Below, piece by piece: positions 16,403-26,226 of a DNA stretch of 64,000 nt. A model generated the notes under the pieces. It had not been told where the DNA came from and did not search any database. It was given only the letters and a program-made list of their open reading frames with translations. The stretch is from Arthrobacter pascens. GTDB lineage: Bacteria; Actinomycetota; Actinomycetes; Actinomycetales; Micrococcaceae. The stretch lies in the NCBI RefSeq assembly GCF_017052465.1, contig NZ_JAFHKT010000150.1:1-64000 (forward strand), read 5' to 3'. Each line of letters opens with the position of its first letter. Positions within the stretch are counted from its first letter, which is position 1. The translations under genes were made by a program, and so were the position numbers.

Positions 16403-18547
16403 ATGCTGCTCACTGCCCTGCCTTGGCGCGCCAAAACGGCGGCGAACATCCGGCAAGAAGCGCCAGCCAAGTCACTGCGGCAGGACATCCAGGGGCTGCG
16501 TGCGGTAGCTGTCGGAGTCGTTCTGCTCTACCACGCTGGGATGCCGTGGCTTCCCGGCGGGTTCGTTGGCGTTGACGTTTTCTTCGTCATCTCCGGGTTC
16601 CTGATTACGAGGGGCATCGTTGCTGAGCTTCGCCGGAACGGGAGGATCTCACTAACAGGCTTCTACGCCCGCCGAGTCGCCCGCATTCTGCCGGCTGCCG
16701 CTTTGGCAATCACCTCCACGCTGGTCCTAGCCTGGGTGCTGCTTCCGGAAACCCGGTGGCGGCAGATTGGCTTGGACGGCTTCGCCAGCGCATTGTCCTA
16801 CGTGAACTGGATGTTCGCAGGGAACTCCGTCAACTACCTCGCGCAGGACCAGGCGGAGAGCCCCTTCCAGCACTTCTGGTCGCTCGCCGTGGAAGAGCAG
16901 TTCTACATGGTGTGGCCGCTGCTGCTTCTGGTCGTCGGATGGCTGTCTCTGAAGCTCAATTTCCGGCTGCAGCGAGGAATGCTTGTGGCACTCGCCCTGG
17001 TCGCCGTCCCGTCGTTCGCATGGTCGGTTTACCTGACGGCGGCTAACCCCGGCGCGGCCTACTTCGTCACCACCACCCGTGGCTGGGAGCTGGCCGCAGG
17101 CTGCGCACTGGCGATCATGGCGAACCGACAGGACAAGAACGTTCCGGCGCCCGTCGCCGCCGTCGTGGGTTGGGCCGGGCTAGTCGCAATCTTCACCGCC
17201 GCTGCCCTCTACACATCCGCGACCGCATTTCCCAGCTACAACGCCGCGCTTCCGGTCCTCGGTGCCGTTGCTGTTATCTGGGCCGGTGCGCATGCTGGCA
17301 AAGCAGGGCCAGCGTTGCTTCTCGACCTCAAGCCGATGGTGGCTCTCGGCAATATCTCCTACTCCGTCTACCTCTGGCACTGGCCTCTGCTGGTAATAGC
17401 TGCGGGCGTATGGGGCGAGCTTGGACCGACCATGGGCCTCCTCCTCATCGCCGTGTCGATCCTCCCCGCATGGGTCAGTTACGTGGCAGTGGAGCGACCC
17501 GTTCAGGACCGCTTGAAGATTTCAGGCAGTAAGGCTGAAGCTCTCGGTGTCGGAGTCTCACTGACGGCTGGTGGCGCTGCGGCCGCAATTATCCTCGCTT
17601 TGATGGTTCCACCGACACCGCCGGCCACCGCAGTCGAGTTCGTTCCAACGCCGGTTGCCGGTGAAAAAGTCGTCCCTGTAGGCGCCGAAACGCTCCTTGA
17701 CCGGGCGACGCCTCGTAAGGTTGTAGATTCGTTCGCCAAGATACAGCCCGCTGCTGTGGGGGCCGTCAATGACATGCCTGCGGCTAACACGAACGGGTGT
17801 ATGCAGCCGATTGAATCTTCTGACGCGCAGCGCTGTAACTTCGGAGACGCCGATGGGGAGAAGACGATCGCCGTCGTGGGCGACTCCCATGCAGTGATGC
17901 TCCTGCCGGGGTTTGAGAAGGTCGCTAAAGAACGTGGGTGGAAGATCATCTCCTACACCAAGGGAGCCTGCCCATGGATCGACATCGACATCCAGGATGT
18001 CAATGTCAAGCAGGGTGGCAGCAGGGCCTTCACGCAGTGCCGAGAGTGGGTGAAGGGGGTGAGCCAGGCTCTGACCGCAGATAAGCCCGACCTGATTATT
18101 GCGGGAATGAGCCGATACCGGACCATTGAAGGCGGACTCGTTGACGATGTTGAAGTAAGCAGCGCCAAGCTGATCGACGGAATGCGCGCCACGTGGGCTC
18201 CGTTGCTCAAAATGGGCATCCCTGTGGTTTCCGTGCGGGACTCGCCGCAGCCTGGCGTGATCGTGCCCGACTGCGTGGCGAAGAACGTGGACAAGCTGAG
18301 CAGGTGCGCCCTGAAGAAGGCCGAAGTGCTTCGACAGAATCCCCCCGAGATCGCCGCTACAGACGGGATCGCCGGAACATCCGTCCTTGATCTGACCGAG
18401 TCCTATTGCTTCGGGGAGACGTGCCCGGCAGTCATCGGTGGTGTGCTCGTGTACCGGGACGGCAACCACCTGACGGCAGCCTATGCCCGCAGCCTGCATG
18501 GTCAGATCGCAAGGGCGCTGGCTCCGCTCGTAGCGGCGACAAAGTAG
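16403..18547 (+). CDS. Membrane O-acyltransferase with C-terminal SGNH domain (OafA/YrhL type)
   Basis: A 714-residue protein. Residues 30-400 hold ten or eleven membrane helices of the acyltransferase-3 family, including DIQGLRAVAVGVVLLYHAG, FVGVDVFFVISGFLITRGI and QHFWSLAVEEQFYMVWPLLL. The extracytoplasmic C-terminus is an SGNH hydrolase-like domain with the GDSH block near residue 493 and a DGNHLT block near 686 that supplies Asp and His. Such fusions O-acetylate surface polysaccharide or peptidoglycan, the acyl group being passed across the membrane. The ATG follows TTTTGGGGGAATC. A strong hairpin terminator follows the stop. It probably modifies a cell-surface glycan. Confidence 0.85.
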   Translation: MLLTALPWRAKTAANIRQEAPAKSLRQDIQGLRAVAVGVVLLYHAGMPWLPGGFVGVDVFFVISGFLITRGIVAELRRNGRISLTGFYARRVARILPAAALAITSTLVLAWVLLPETRWRQIGLDGFASALSYVNWMFAGNSVNYLAQDQAESPFQHFWSLAVEEQFYMVWPLLLLVVGWLSLKLNFRLQRGMLVALALVAVPSFAWSVYLTAANPGAAYFVTTTRGWELAAGCALAIMANRQDKNVPAPVAAVVGWAGLVAIFTAAALYTSATAFPSYNAALPVLGAVAVIWAGAHAGKAGPALLLDLKPMVALGNISYSVYLWHWPLLVIAAGVWGELGPTMGLLLIAVSILPAWVSYVAVERPVQDRLKISGSKAEALGVGVSLTAGGAAAAIILALMVPPTPPATAVEFVPTPVAGEKVVPVGAETLLDRATPRKVVDSFAKIQPAAVGAVNDMPAANTNGCMQPIESSDAQRCNFGDADGEKTIAVVGDSHAVMLLPGFEKVAKERGWKIISYTKGACPWIDIDIQDVNVKQGGSRAFTQCREWVKGVSQALTADKPDLIIAGMSRYRTIEGGLVDDVEVSSAKLIDGMRATWAPLLKMGIPVVSVRDSPQPGVIVPDCVAKNVDKLSRCALKKAEVLRQNPPEIAATDGIAGTSVLDLTESYCFGETCPAVIGGVLVYRDGNHLTAAYARSLHGQIARALAPLVAATK

Positions 18548-18557
18548 GCTAGAGCGC

Positions 18558-18596
18558 AAGAGCCCAGCACAACGCCCCCGGTGGTGCTGGGCTCTT
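18558..18596. terminator. Bidirectional hairpin terminator
   Basis: AAGAGCCCAGCAC at 18558-18570 pairs perfectly with GTGCTGGGCTCTT at 18584-18596 across a 13-base loop. It lies directly between the acyltransferase stop and the convergent tail-spike-like pseudogene. Confidence 0.85.
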
Positions 18597-18605
18597 GTTA
18601 TGCCA

Positions 18606-20280
18606 TTAGACGGACAGCCACTGAGTGCCGTCGGTGATGTAGCCGGCCTTGGCCCACTGCGTGAGGGTCTGCGTCGCGGCCCCGTCGATCAGGCCGCCGC
18701 CCAGGGACGCGACGGTGCAGTTGGATGCGTTGACGTTCTTGATCGTGACCGGGTATCCGATCGAGGCGAGCGTCGGGTCAGGCAGCATCATAGTCAGCGT
18801 GCCACCGAGGCGATGACGTACCGGTCATTGGATGTGATTGTTTGGCTGGTCGTCTTTGTGGAAACGGGCGACACAGTCGTGTCCGTTACCAATCCCAGCG
18901 TCGCCATGGCGGCATTGAGGGAAGCCGTGGCTGATGCTGATCCTCGCGGGCCGGAGACGGTTCGCTGCCCTACAGGCGCGAGTCCAAAGTAGCCCAGCTT
19001 CTGCGTTGCTGCAGTGCCGATCTTGGTTCCCGTGGTTGCGCCCAGCAATATCGAGGCCGTCGGTGATTAGCTGGCTCGTTCTAAACCCACGTACCGGAGG
19101 AGCGACTGATGAACACAGGCTCGGACAGTAGTGCCCCGGCGTCGTTGAAGCGGCGGATGGTGAGCCCGGTGCCCGCGTTGGACCCGGTTTCCGCGCCGCC
19201 GTCCGTGACGATCTTCCAGCGGTCGAGTCCGTTCGTCTTCAAGGACAACCCGTAATCACTCGTGGGTGTGGGCGTGTCCATCACGAAACCCTTACCCGAC
19301 GTGACAGTGTCGCGGGCGACCGTGCCAATGGCCCGGTTGTACAGGGTGCGGGTGGTCACAACAAACTGACTGGAGCAGCCCTTGTGCTGGATCAGACCGT
19401 TATTACCGTCCGCCGCCTCAACGTCTGCCTTGAAGCGCTTGGACCCCGATCCGCCGAAGAAGTAGTGACCGACAATCGTGTGGATCGGGTTGGTTGCTTC
19501 AAATCTGATACCAACCGGAGCCCCATCTGCGATCTGTGGGACGTTCGGGTTCAGGAACGTCCCACACTGCACCAGCGTGGTCTGGTAGCCCCACAGGCGC
19601 CAGCCGTAGTCTGTTGGGCTGTCTGCGTGGCAGCCGGAGTAGTGGCTGTTGTTGGAGTAGTCGTCGAAGCCGATCTTCAGCGCACCCTTGGCCGGGTCCA
19701 CCCATCCGTGAACGTCCTGCCAGACGGAGTTACCGGCCGCCGGAATGACAGCGATGTGCTCGTAGTTCTGAACGATCAGCTGGGAGAATGAGTGATCCCC
19801 CGAGTTTTCAATCAGGATGGCCGGCGCTCCCGGGACCACGTTCCCCGGGTTGAAGATGCGGATGCCCTGGACGATTGCCTCCGCTGAGCGGCCAGAAAAC
19901 GCCGACGATCCGAGCTTCATCGCGGCAACTTGGCCGCCACGAATCTGTGCGGTGACCTGGAAGTACAGGAAGTTGAGGACGTGGACGCCGAGGTCGGCAT
20001 TCGTTCCGGCGTCCACGATGCCCGGTCCCTTGATGAATCCGTCGTCATAACGTGTCGTTACGCGGGTGCGGAAAACTGCCGCCATGCCAGCGGCCGCCGG
20101 CGTAGATGCGTGAGCCCGCTGCGAGGTCCACCTTGTGGGCGTTTTCGATAGGGGCGGTGACCTTGAAGTTCAGCCCGGGGACCTACACCGCCTTGCCGAC
20201 CGCGTCAGCCGTGTTGAAGATCGCCTGAATGTGCGCCGTGGCGTCGTCGACGAGTCATCGCCGTAGCTGTGGTGGACGGT
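18606..20280 (-). pseudogene. Decayed tail-spike-like/pectate-lyase-fold protein
   Basis: Pieces in different frames form one protein. From the N-terminus: a GDDSS..DDATAHIQAIFNTADAVGKAV segment typical of the Pectate_lyase_3 fold, interrupted by TAG at 20183-20185; KVTAPIENAHKVDLAAGSRI; a frameshift near 20085-20095; a 330-residue beta-helix-like body (19081-20085); a module with TKIGTAATQKLGYFGLAPV; and, after a one-base slip near 18795, a C-terminal module ending GLIDGAATQTLTQW and TDGTQWLSV. The last two modules are typical of phage tail fibres and tail-spike depolymerases. It probably once bound or cut a surface glycan and is now broken by one nonsense and at least three frame changes. 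Confidence 0.7.
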
Positions 20281-20366
20281 TAATACCTTGGGAATGACTC
20301 ACCACCCTTGTCCAGAATCGTGGCAATTTGTGCCCCTAGCCCTTGTGCCCCTGCGCCTCAGTTCCC

Positions 20367-20748
20367 GCTGACCGACTGCGGCACCGGCGTGACACACAAT
20401 GCGATGAGCGGCATCCTGCAGTCGGCGGACACCCTCATCATCGCCGCTGGCTACGCGGTGAGCGGCGCCAAGCGCGCCCGTAGCACGCTGCAGTGGCTTG
20501 CCAGCCATGGCTACGAGGACCTGGCCCAAACACGATTGTGGTGATCACGGACAAGGACGAGGTCTCCTCCTGCGTGGACAAGGACGCTATCGTGGAACAC
20601 CTCGCGGGGATGTGCCGTGAGCTCAACGCCGTGCCGCACGACAGGGGAGTGGCTGACGGGGATCTGGTGACCCTGAAACGTGCTGAAGCCGGAGACGCGT
20701 AGGGCGTACAAGGAGATAGCTCCGGCGAGTGTGGACGGGTATCGGTAG
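20367..20748 (+). pseudogene. 3' fragment of the ParA-like ATPase gene
   Basis: This stretch reproduces the last 127 codons of the ATPase gene at 15004-16233 with high identity: LTDCGTGVTHNAMSGILQSA, then AGYAVSGAKRARSTLQWLAS. A lost base near 20530 (AAACACG) moves the frame, then NTIVVITDKDEVSS continues, and an extra base near 20680 moves it again to VLKPETRRAYKEIA and a final VDGYR. There is no start codon or Walker A. It is a dead partial duplicate and a likely recombination scar. Confidence 0.9.
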
Positions 20749-20793
20749 CGATTTAACGGTGTGAGTGGCCGAGTGTCGGCGTAGTCTCTTGCC

Positions 20794-21009
20794 ATGGCTG
20801 ACGACCAATTCAAGAAGCTGTTAAATGGCGTTGATGCGCTGTACCACGAAGTCGTGGCGCTGCGGGAGGGCGCCCAGGGTGGGGGCCACCCGGGCAACGA
20901 GGAGCTCGTCCTAGCGGAACTGCGGCTGGATAACGCATGGCGTGAACTGTACGAGTTCATGGACCTTCCCCTGTCCCGTGAAAGTGGAACAGGCACCGCC
21001 CCCGAGTGA
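20794..21009 (+). CDS. Small acidic hypothetical protein
   Basis: A 71-residue protein, MADDQFKKLLNGVDALYHEV then VALREG, with a predicted coiled or helical character and many Glu and Leu. A 31-bp stretch covering its upstream region and first codons (20782-20812) recurs at 39199-39229 with one mismatch, so the gene belonged to a module that has been copied. It follows the ATPase fragment and precedes a convergent GNAT gene. Function unknown. Confidence 0.5.
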   Translation: MADDQFKKLLNGVDALYHEVVALREGAQGGGHPGNEELVLAELRLDNAWRELYEFMDLPLSRESGTGTAPE

Positions 21010-21053
21010 CTGTGCGGAGGTGGTGAGCCGCCGAAGGGTCCTTGGATCTCCGG

Positions 21054-21563
21054 TCAGTCGTCCCCGCCCCGCCGCGTGAGCCGGCGGAAGTCCCTGGAGA
21101 GGTACAGGGCCATGGCGGGGGCGTTGCTGCTGTGCACGGTGACGGCAACGGTCCTGTGTCCCAGCGTGTGCAGGACATCCATGGCACGGCGCAGGAGGTC
21201 TTCGGCGAGGCCCTGCCTGCGGTGGTCAGGGTGCGTGAAAAGCTCGGCGATGTAGGGCGTTCCCGGGTTGGACGCCCCGACATGGCGGTCCGTGACCAGG
21301 ATGGCCGCGGTGATCTGCCCGACCGCATCGACAATCGCCAGGGACGCCTGGGGAATGGGGGTGCCGTGTGCCCCGGCGAAGATCCTGCTGATTCTGCTGG
21401 CCGCCTTTTCGGCCTCCAGACGGTCCGCTTCGGGATGGTAGGACCGGAGATATAGGTCCGTCAGTTCCGTCAGATCCGTGGACTCCACGGGCCGGGGGAC
21501 GCTTGCTCCGGGCTTGTGCTCTTGGGGGCCAGTGAGAGCTGCCAGGGAAATGAGAGGGACCAT
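21054..21563 (-). CDS. GNAT-family N-acetyltransferase
   Basis: A 169-residue acetyltransferase of the GNAT fold. Motif A is TPYIAELFTHPDHRRQGLAE, which holds the acetyl-CoA-binding R/QxxG (RRQGLAE), followed by LLRRAMDVLHTLGHRTVAVTV and a C-terminal SSNAPAMALYLSRDFRR. The acceptor is unknown. The first 25 residues are not part of the fold and the true start could be a little downstream. It is convergent with the small acidic protein gene and divergent from the large membrane protein gene. Confidence 0.75.
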   Translation of the reverse strand: MVPLISLAALTGPQEHKPGASVPRPVESTDLTELTDLYLRSYHPEADRLEAEKAASRISRIFAGAHGTPIPQASLAIVDAVGQITAAILVTDRHVGASNPGTPYIAELFTHPDHRRQGLAEDLLRRAMDVLHTLGHRTVAVTVHSSNAPAMALYLSRDFRRLTRRGGDD

Positions 21564-21880
21564 GGTTGACCTGCCTTCCGCGATGGGAACGACTCCTGAC
21601 CATAGTGTGGGGCATGACGGGCTCCGGGGGGAAGAGAGCCGGGCGTGTCGCGGCGCGGCGAGGCACCACGCAGCGGACTACGACAGCAGTTGACGATACG
21701 CCGGCGTCGTCCGTTCCGGAAGCAGCTGTATAAGGGGAACGGCGCGGGCCGAGGCCTTTCGACCTGACGGCATCGTGGATGACTTGAGAACCTCAATGTT
21801 TGAGAAGGATTCCCGCAGTTCTCGAAGCCGGAATGAAATCAGGTGTTAGATTCTGATGTCATTTCAAATTGGGGGATATA
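21564..21880. other. Divergent intergenic region, no gene seen
   Basis: About 315 bp between the GNAT gene and the large membrane protein gene. It should hold both promoters. The right end is AT-rich and carries the leader TTGGGGGA at 21869-21876. No gene or strong hairpin was found. Confidence 0.4.
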
Positions 21881-23860
21881 TTGACGCGCCTACGTGCATT
21901 TACAAAACCATTGTTAATTTGCCTATTTCTGGGTATCGCTGCACTTTCGGCGGCGGGGCCAGCCCAGGCAGAAACAGTCGCACAGCCGGCCATCAAAGAG
22001 CCCGACAGGAGCGGCGTCGTGCGTCTCAATAAGGCTGCGGACGGCTCCTATACGTGGCGAGTCAGTCTTGAAGTGCCCAAGGATCAGTCTTACGTCGCAT
22101 CATGGGAACGCTCCAAGGGTCTGTGGTCCTCACCTGCCGAAGCAACGTCGGCGCTAAAACGCCTTGGTGACTGCCAGATGTCCGTGAAAAAAGCCTGGGT
22201 CAGTCAATGGAATTCGTACGCAGAGGTGAAAGCCCACGACACCGCACCGGAGCCGGACAGATGGACCACACCGGACATAAACAAAGGGTTGAACGCTTGC
22301 TACAAGGACTCCGGTCTGGGGTCAGAACAGGTTCGCCATAGCTCGGTCGATTCCGGTGGACTTGCCGACATACCGCTGGGCCTTCTGGGGCCCGGTACAC
22401 ATAACTTGTTTGTGATGGGAGTGGAAAGTCCAGTCAACGTCACCCGAGGCCAACCTGGGTGTGCCGAAGTGGACTATGCGGACGGCAGTTGGGCCAATGC
22501 GGGCTGCCCTTTCGAGACATCAGAGCCCGTACTCTTCACAGTTACCGTGCCGTACCCGCCGGCAACCGGCACGGTACTTCCCGCCGCTGACGTTGACGAG
22601 GGAACAGCGTTTCATCCCACGGTCTTTAGCAAGCTTGCTGCGGCCCCCGACTTTGGTGGTTCTGCGGGAGACAGCCAGACCGTGACCAGGGCGGGGCTAA
22701 CTTTGGCCGGTGCTCTCGTTTTGGCAATCCTCATTGCTCTTCCCACAGAACTGGTTGAGAACACTATCTCGAAAAACCATACGAGAATCGCTGCTTTTAC
22801 CAGGAAGCTGCTGCCGGCACGGCGACAAGGCACTGCATCAAACGTTGCCGTCCGGAGCGAACAGTCCTCGTCAGCCGCTCAAGTCGTTCAAACGTCGCAA
22901 GGGTTCCGGCTTCTCAGGGGCGTGTCCCGCTGGTGGTCCATTCCGACCTTGATGGCGGGAGCCGTGATTGCAGGCTTCGCAGAGCCCAAGTTCGGTATCA
23001 ACTGGATGTCCCTCCGACTGGTGATCACGCTGTTCGTGGCGTTTCTCGTCGTGAACCTGGGAGGGACGTTCCTGACCTGGCTGCTTACCCGGCGGCACAC
23101 AGGAACGGAGAAGCCCCGGCTGCGCGCCCGCCCGTTTTACCTGGTGCTCATCCTCGCTACGGTGATCTTCGCCCGAACCGTCACAGTTGAACCTGCCCTG
23201 GTCTTCGGCACCCTCCTGGCAATCGACTACGGCATCAGGCTGTCCCGTGCGCGGAGTGCCTTGGTGTCCATTGTCGGCGCCGGGTACGCGACGGTCCTCG
23301 GCATTGGCGCGTGGATCGGGTACACAGCTCTAGCTCAATTCAAACTCGCGGATGTCGGAAACCTCGCTGAAATTGACAACCAGTACACCTTCCAGGTGTA
23401 TTCGGCCATATCGTTCACCCAAACGGCGCTAGGAGAGCTGGCCAGCACCATCTGCGTCCAGGCTCTGACAACAGTGCCGGTGGCCATGCTTCCCCTGGCA
23501 TTCCTCAGTGGGTCTGCCCTGTGGCAATGGAAGAAGTGGGTCTGGGTCGTCACGTACGCTGCCGGGCTTGCGGCCTACTCCTTCGTGCTTGTTCCGATGC
23601 CCACATCCTGGAAGGAGATCTCGCAGTCCCTGGCCCTCTGGGTGGGAATCTTTGTCAGCTACGCGATATTGGCGGTCGGTCTCTGGGCATACTTCCGCAT
23701 CACAACCACAGCTGATCCGCCGATCCCTGACGACGCTTCGGAAGCTCTGCCCATAACCGAAGGAAGTGAACCGGAGCGTGCTTACGAAGCTGCGGCAGCC
23801 GGGATAGGTCAAAACCCAGCGTATGGCCCGGGACGAAATATTGGGGGAATAAATGAATAG
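21881..23860 (+). CDS. Large multi-pass membrane protein with extracellular N-terminal domain
   Basis: A 659-residue protein. A signal peptide (MTRLRAFTKPLLICLFLGIA ending AQAE) is followed by about 225 extracellular residues with several Cys, then about ten membrane helices from residue 275 onward and a short acidic cytoplasmic tail. The TTG at 21881 is preferred over the in-frame TTG at 21869, because G-rich TTGGGGGA lies just upstream of the former. It overlaps the next gene by 8 bp, so the CAP-domain protein is probably produced with it. No known transporter family was recognised. It might anchor or export the secreted partner. Confidence 0.55.
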   Translation: MTRLRAFTKPLLICLFLGIAALSAAGPAQAETVAQPAIKEPDRSGVVRLNKAADGSYTWRVSLEVPKDQSYVASWERSKGLWSSPAEATSALKRLGDCQMSVKKAWVSQWNSYAEVKAHDTAPEPDRWTTPDINKGLNACYKDSGLGSEQVRHSSVDSGGLADIPLGLLGPGTHNLFVMGVESPVNVTRGQPGCAEVDYADGSWANAGCPFETSEPVLFTVTVPYPPATGTVLPAADVDEGTAFHPTVFSKLAAAPDFGGSAGDSQTVTRAGLTLAGALVLAILIALPTELVENTISKNHTRIAAFTRKLLPARRQGTASNVAVRSEQSSSAAQVVQTSQGFRLLRGVSRWWSIPTLMAGAVIAGFAEPKFGINWMSLRLVITLFVAFLVVNLGGTFLTWLLTRRHTGTEKPRLRARPFYLVLILATVIFARTVTVEPALVFGTLLAIDYGIRLSRARSALVSIVGAGYATVLGIGAWIGYTALAQFKLADVGNLAEIDNQYTFQVYSAISFTQTALGELASTICVQALTTVPVAMLPLAFLSGSALWQWKKWVWVVTYAAGLAAYSFVLVPMPTSWKEISQSLALWVGIFVSYAILAVGLWAYFRITTTADPPIPDDASEALPITEGSEPERAYEAAAAGIGQNPAYGPGRNIGGINE

Positions 23861-26018
23861 TTTGGCGGTGCCCCGGCTGGGCACGGTGCTTCTGGCGTTA
23901 GCGCTGGCGACCTCCGGGTTAGCCACTCCTGCCGTGGCAGCAGAGACAAGCAATGCCATCGATACCAATTCGCGAAATGACGTCGTCAACGCGTACAAGA
24001 CGCGATATCTGCCTTCTTTGGCAGAGGACATCAACTGGACAGGATCAGTTGACACGTGCGACCCGGGAACGCAGTCTGCCAGTTCATTGACCAACGGCGA
24101 GAAGGCCATCAACTTCTTCCGTGGGTTATCGGGTCTGGACAGCATTTCCCTGACAACTGAGCAGAACACAAAAGCGCAGGCTGCGGCGCTCATGATGCAC
24201 GCGGAACGCCATCTGGACCACAACCCGACCAGTGCCTGGAGGTGTTACTCGGAGTCCGGCAGGGCCGGGGCCGGAACGTCCAATCTGCACTATTCGGATC
24301 CAGTCCTGGGGTCAATGTCGCAGCCCATAAGGGGCTACATGGACGACGACGGCTACAACAACGCAGACGTGGGCCACCGCCGCTGGCTCCTCCACGCGCC
24401 GACGACGACCATGGGCATCGGGACTACCAGCTGGGCGAACGCCATCGTCGTACTGGGCGGAGCCACGAGTGCCACACGGGCTACCCCGGACTTTATTGCT
24501 TACCCGAACGCCGGCTATTTTCCCATGCAGCTGCTGCCCCCAGGCCGGTGGTCATTCTCGTCACCTCATGACGTTGACTTTTCACAGGCCAAAGTCACTT
24601 TGACGGATGCGGCAGGAACGGACATGCAGGCGACGTCGTACCCCGCGTTCGAGGGCTACGGACCGAACACCGTGGTCTTCGACGTTCCTCCGCTGCAGAC
24701 TCCCCAGGACTCAACGGAGATAAACTACACCGTCAAGGTCACCGGCATGGTCCGGGATGGTGTTCCCCTGGAACACACGTACACGGTGAAGCTGATTGAC
24801 GGCAACGTGGAAGGGACCAGCACCCCGGACCCAACCCCGCCGCAGGTCCGTGAAAAGATCCTTGTCACTCCGGCCCCGCCGGTCTTCGGCGAGTCGGGCT
24901 TCACCATCCCGTCGACGCCGGGTGTGCGCTACTTTTCGGAGGGGACGGAGAAAGTTGCTGGGTACTACCCGGCCTCGAACGCGATCACCGTCACGGCCGT
25001 GGCGCGGTATGGCTATGAGCTGTCCGGAACGGCCTCCTGGTTTAAGGATTTCCGGCCGGTCCCCTGGATTGATGTGGAAGCAACCCCGCCGATCTTCGGC
25101 AACTCCACCTACACCATTCCATCCAAGACCGGTGTCCAATATTGGGTGGAGGGAGTGGTCCGGCCTCCGGGCACCTATCCCGCTGCGGGCGAGGTCACGG
25201 TCATTGCCGGGGGTCTGCCAGGCTACAACGTCGTCGGAACTGTCGTCTGGACCAGGGTGTTTCCCTATCCCACGGCGCCGGCTGCAAACCCCACTATCAA
25301 GACGCAGGGCAGCGTTGTCAGCATCGATGGAAGCGGCAGCCTCTGGAACTACGGGAACCTGAAATCACCGCGGGTGAAAATCGGATCCGGCTGGGGCATC
25401 TTCAGCGATATCTTCGTTTCCGACTGGAACGCCGACGGCACCTTCGACATCGTCGCCAAGACCAAGGCAGGCCAGCTCTACGTGTACAAGGGCCTGCCCA
25501 CTGGCGGGTTTGTCCGCGAGGTCATCGGCGCCGGAGGCTGGCAGAACTACAGCGTGGACGTTGGCTTCTGGAAGAAGACAGACAGATATCCGTCGATTGT
25601 GGCCACGCACAAGACCACCGGAAAGCTGTACGTCTACGCCAACAAGTCCGGAACGGCTCCCAGCGCCGGCGTCCAGATCAGCGCCGGCTGGCTGAACCTC
25701 GACATCCACCTCCTGGACTGGAACCGCGACGGCGCCATGGACATAGTTGCCAGGACGGCCGCCGGCCAGATGCTTCTCTACCGGACCAACGGCAGCGGCT
25801 CCTTCCTCAACGAAAAGCGGCCCGTCCTGGGCAACGGGTGGCACAGCTTCAATTCGCTGACCGTGATCCGCGGCCTGGGCGGAACGGGAACCCATGGTCT
25901 CTTGGCTCGCACCAAGGCGGGCGGCCTGGTCTACTACCAGGCGAACAAGGCCGCGTGGGCCACCCCGAAGACGCTGGGAAACAGTGGCTGGGGCCCGTAC
26001 GTCATCGCCAACCACTGA
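23853..26018 (+). CDS. Secreted CAP-domain protein with FG-GAP-like C-terminus
   Basis: A 721-residue exported protein with a signal peptide (residues 1-30, ending AVAAE). Residues 40-210 form a CAP/SCP-type domain (NGEKAINFFRGLSGLDSISL, MMHAERHLDHNPTSAWRCYS, VGHRRWLL). Residues 339-474 contain two copies of a 65-residue module with V.Y...G....GTYPA. The C-terminal 240 residues resemble FG-GAP/VCBS propeller repeats (DWNADGTFDIVAKTKAGQLY, DWNRDGAMDIVARTAAGQML). CAP proteins are extracellular, with roles in adhesion, lipid binding or proteolysis. It starts inside the preceding gene, after TTGGGGGAATAA. Confidence 0.75.
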   Translation: MNSLAVPRLGTVLLALALATSGLATPAVAAETSNAIDTNSRNDVVNAYKTRYLPSLAEDINWTGSVDTCDPGTQSASSLTNGEKAINFFRGLSGLDSISLTTEQNTKAQAAALMMHAERHLDHNPTSAWRCYSESGRAGAGTSNLHYSDPVLGSMSQPIRGYMDDDGYNNADVGHRRWLLHAPTTTMGIGTTSWANAIVVLGGATSATRATPDFIAYPNAGYFPMQLLPPGRWSFSSPHDVDFSQAKVTLTDAAGTDMQATSYPAFEGYGPNTVVFDVPPLQTPQDSTEINYTVKVTGMVRDGVPLEHTYTVKLIDGNVEGTSTPDPTPPQVREKILVTPAPPVFGESGFTIPSTPGVRYFSEGTEKVAGYYPASNAITVTAVARYGYELSGTASWFKDFRPVPWIDVEATPPIFGNSTYTIPSKTGVQYWVEGVVRPPGTYPAAGEVTVIAGGLPGYNVVGTVVWTRVFPYPTAPAANPTIKTQGSVVSIDGSGSLWNYGNLKSPRVKIGSGWGIFSDIFVSDWNADGTFDIVAKTKAGQLYVYKGLPTGGFVREVIGAGGWQNYSVDVGFWKKTDRYPSIVATHKTTGKLYVYANKSGTAPSAGVQISAGWLNLDIHLLDWNRDGAMDIVARTAAGQMLLYRTNGSGSFLNEKRPVLGNGWHSFNSLTVIRGLGGTGTHGLLARTKAGGLVYYQANKAAWATPKTLGNSGWGPYVIANH

Positions 26019-26051
26019 CGACACCTTCGGCTCCGGCCCTCGTCCCGGACC

Positions 26052-26105
26052 ATGCGGCGGGCGTACAAGGCGGAGATTGCTGCTGCGATTGTGGACGGAT
26101 ACTGA
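26052..26105 (+). pseudogene. Second 3' scar of the ParA-like ATPase gene
   Basis: The 54 bases encode RRAYKAEIAAAIVDGY plus stop, almost identical to the last residues of the intact ATPase (RRAYKEIAAAIVDGYK). It has no start of its own and lies about 30 bases after the CAP protein stop. Together with the fragment at 20367-20748 it marks repeated insertion of cargo next to the 3' end of this ATPase gene. Confidence 0.8.
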
Positions 26106-26226
26106 TAGCGCTCCCGCTTCGGTGAGTAATCTTTTGAACAACTGCAATTTCGTGGAGTTGGCCCCTATATGCTTCTCCCAGCGCGGGGCGTGTCCGCATT
26201 TGAATTAATTGCTGGGGGAGTTAAAC

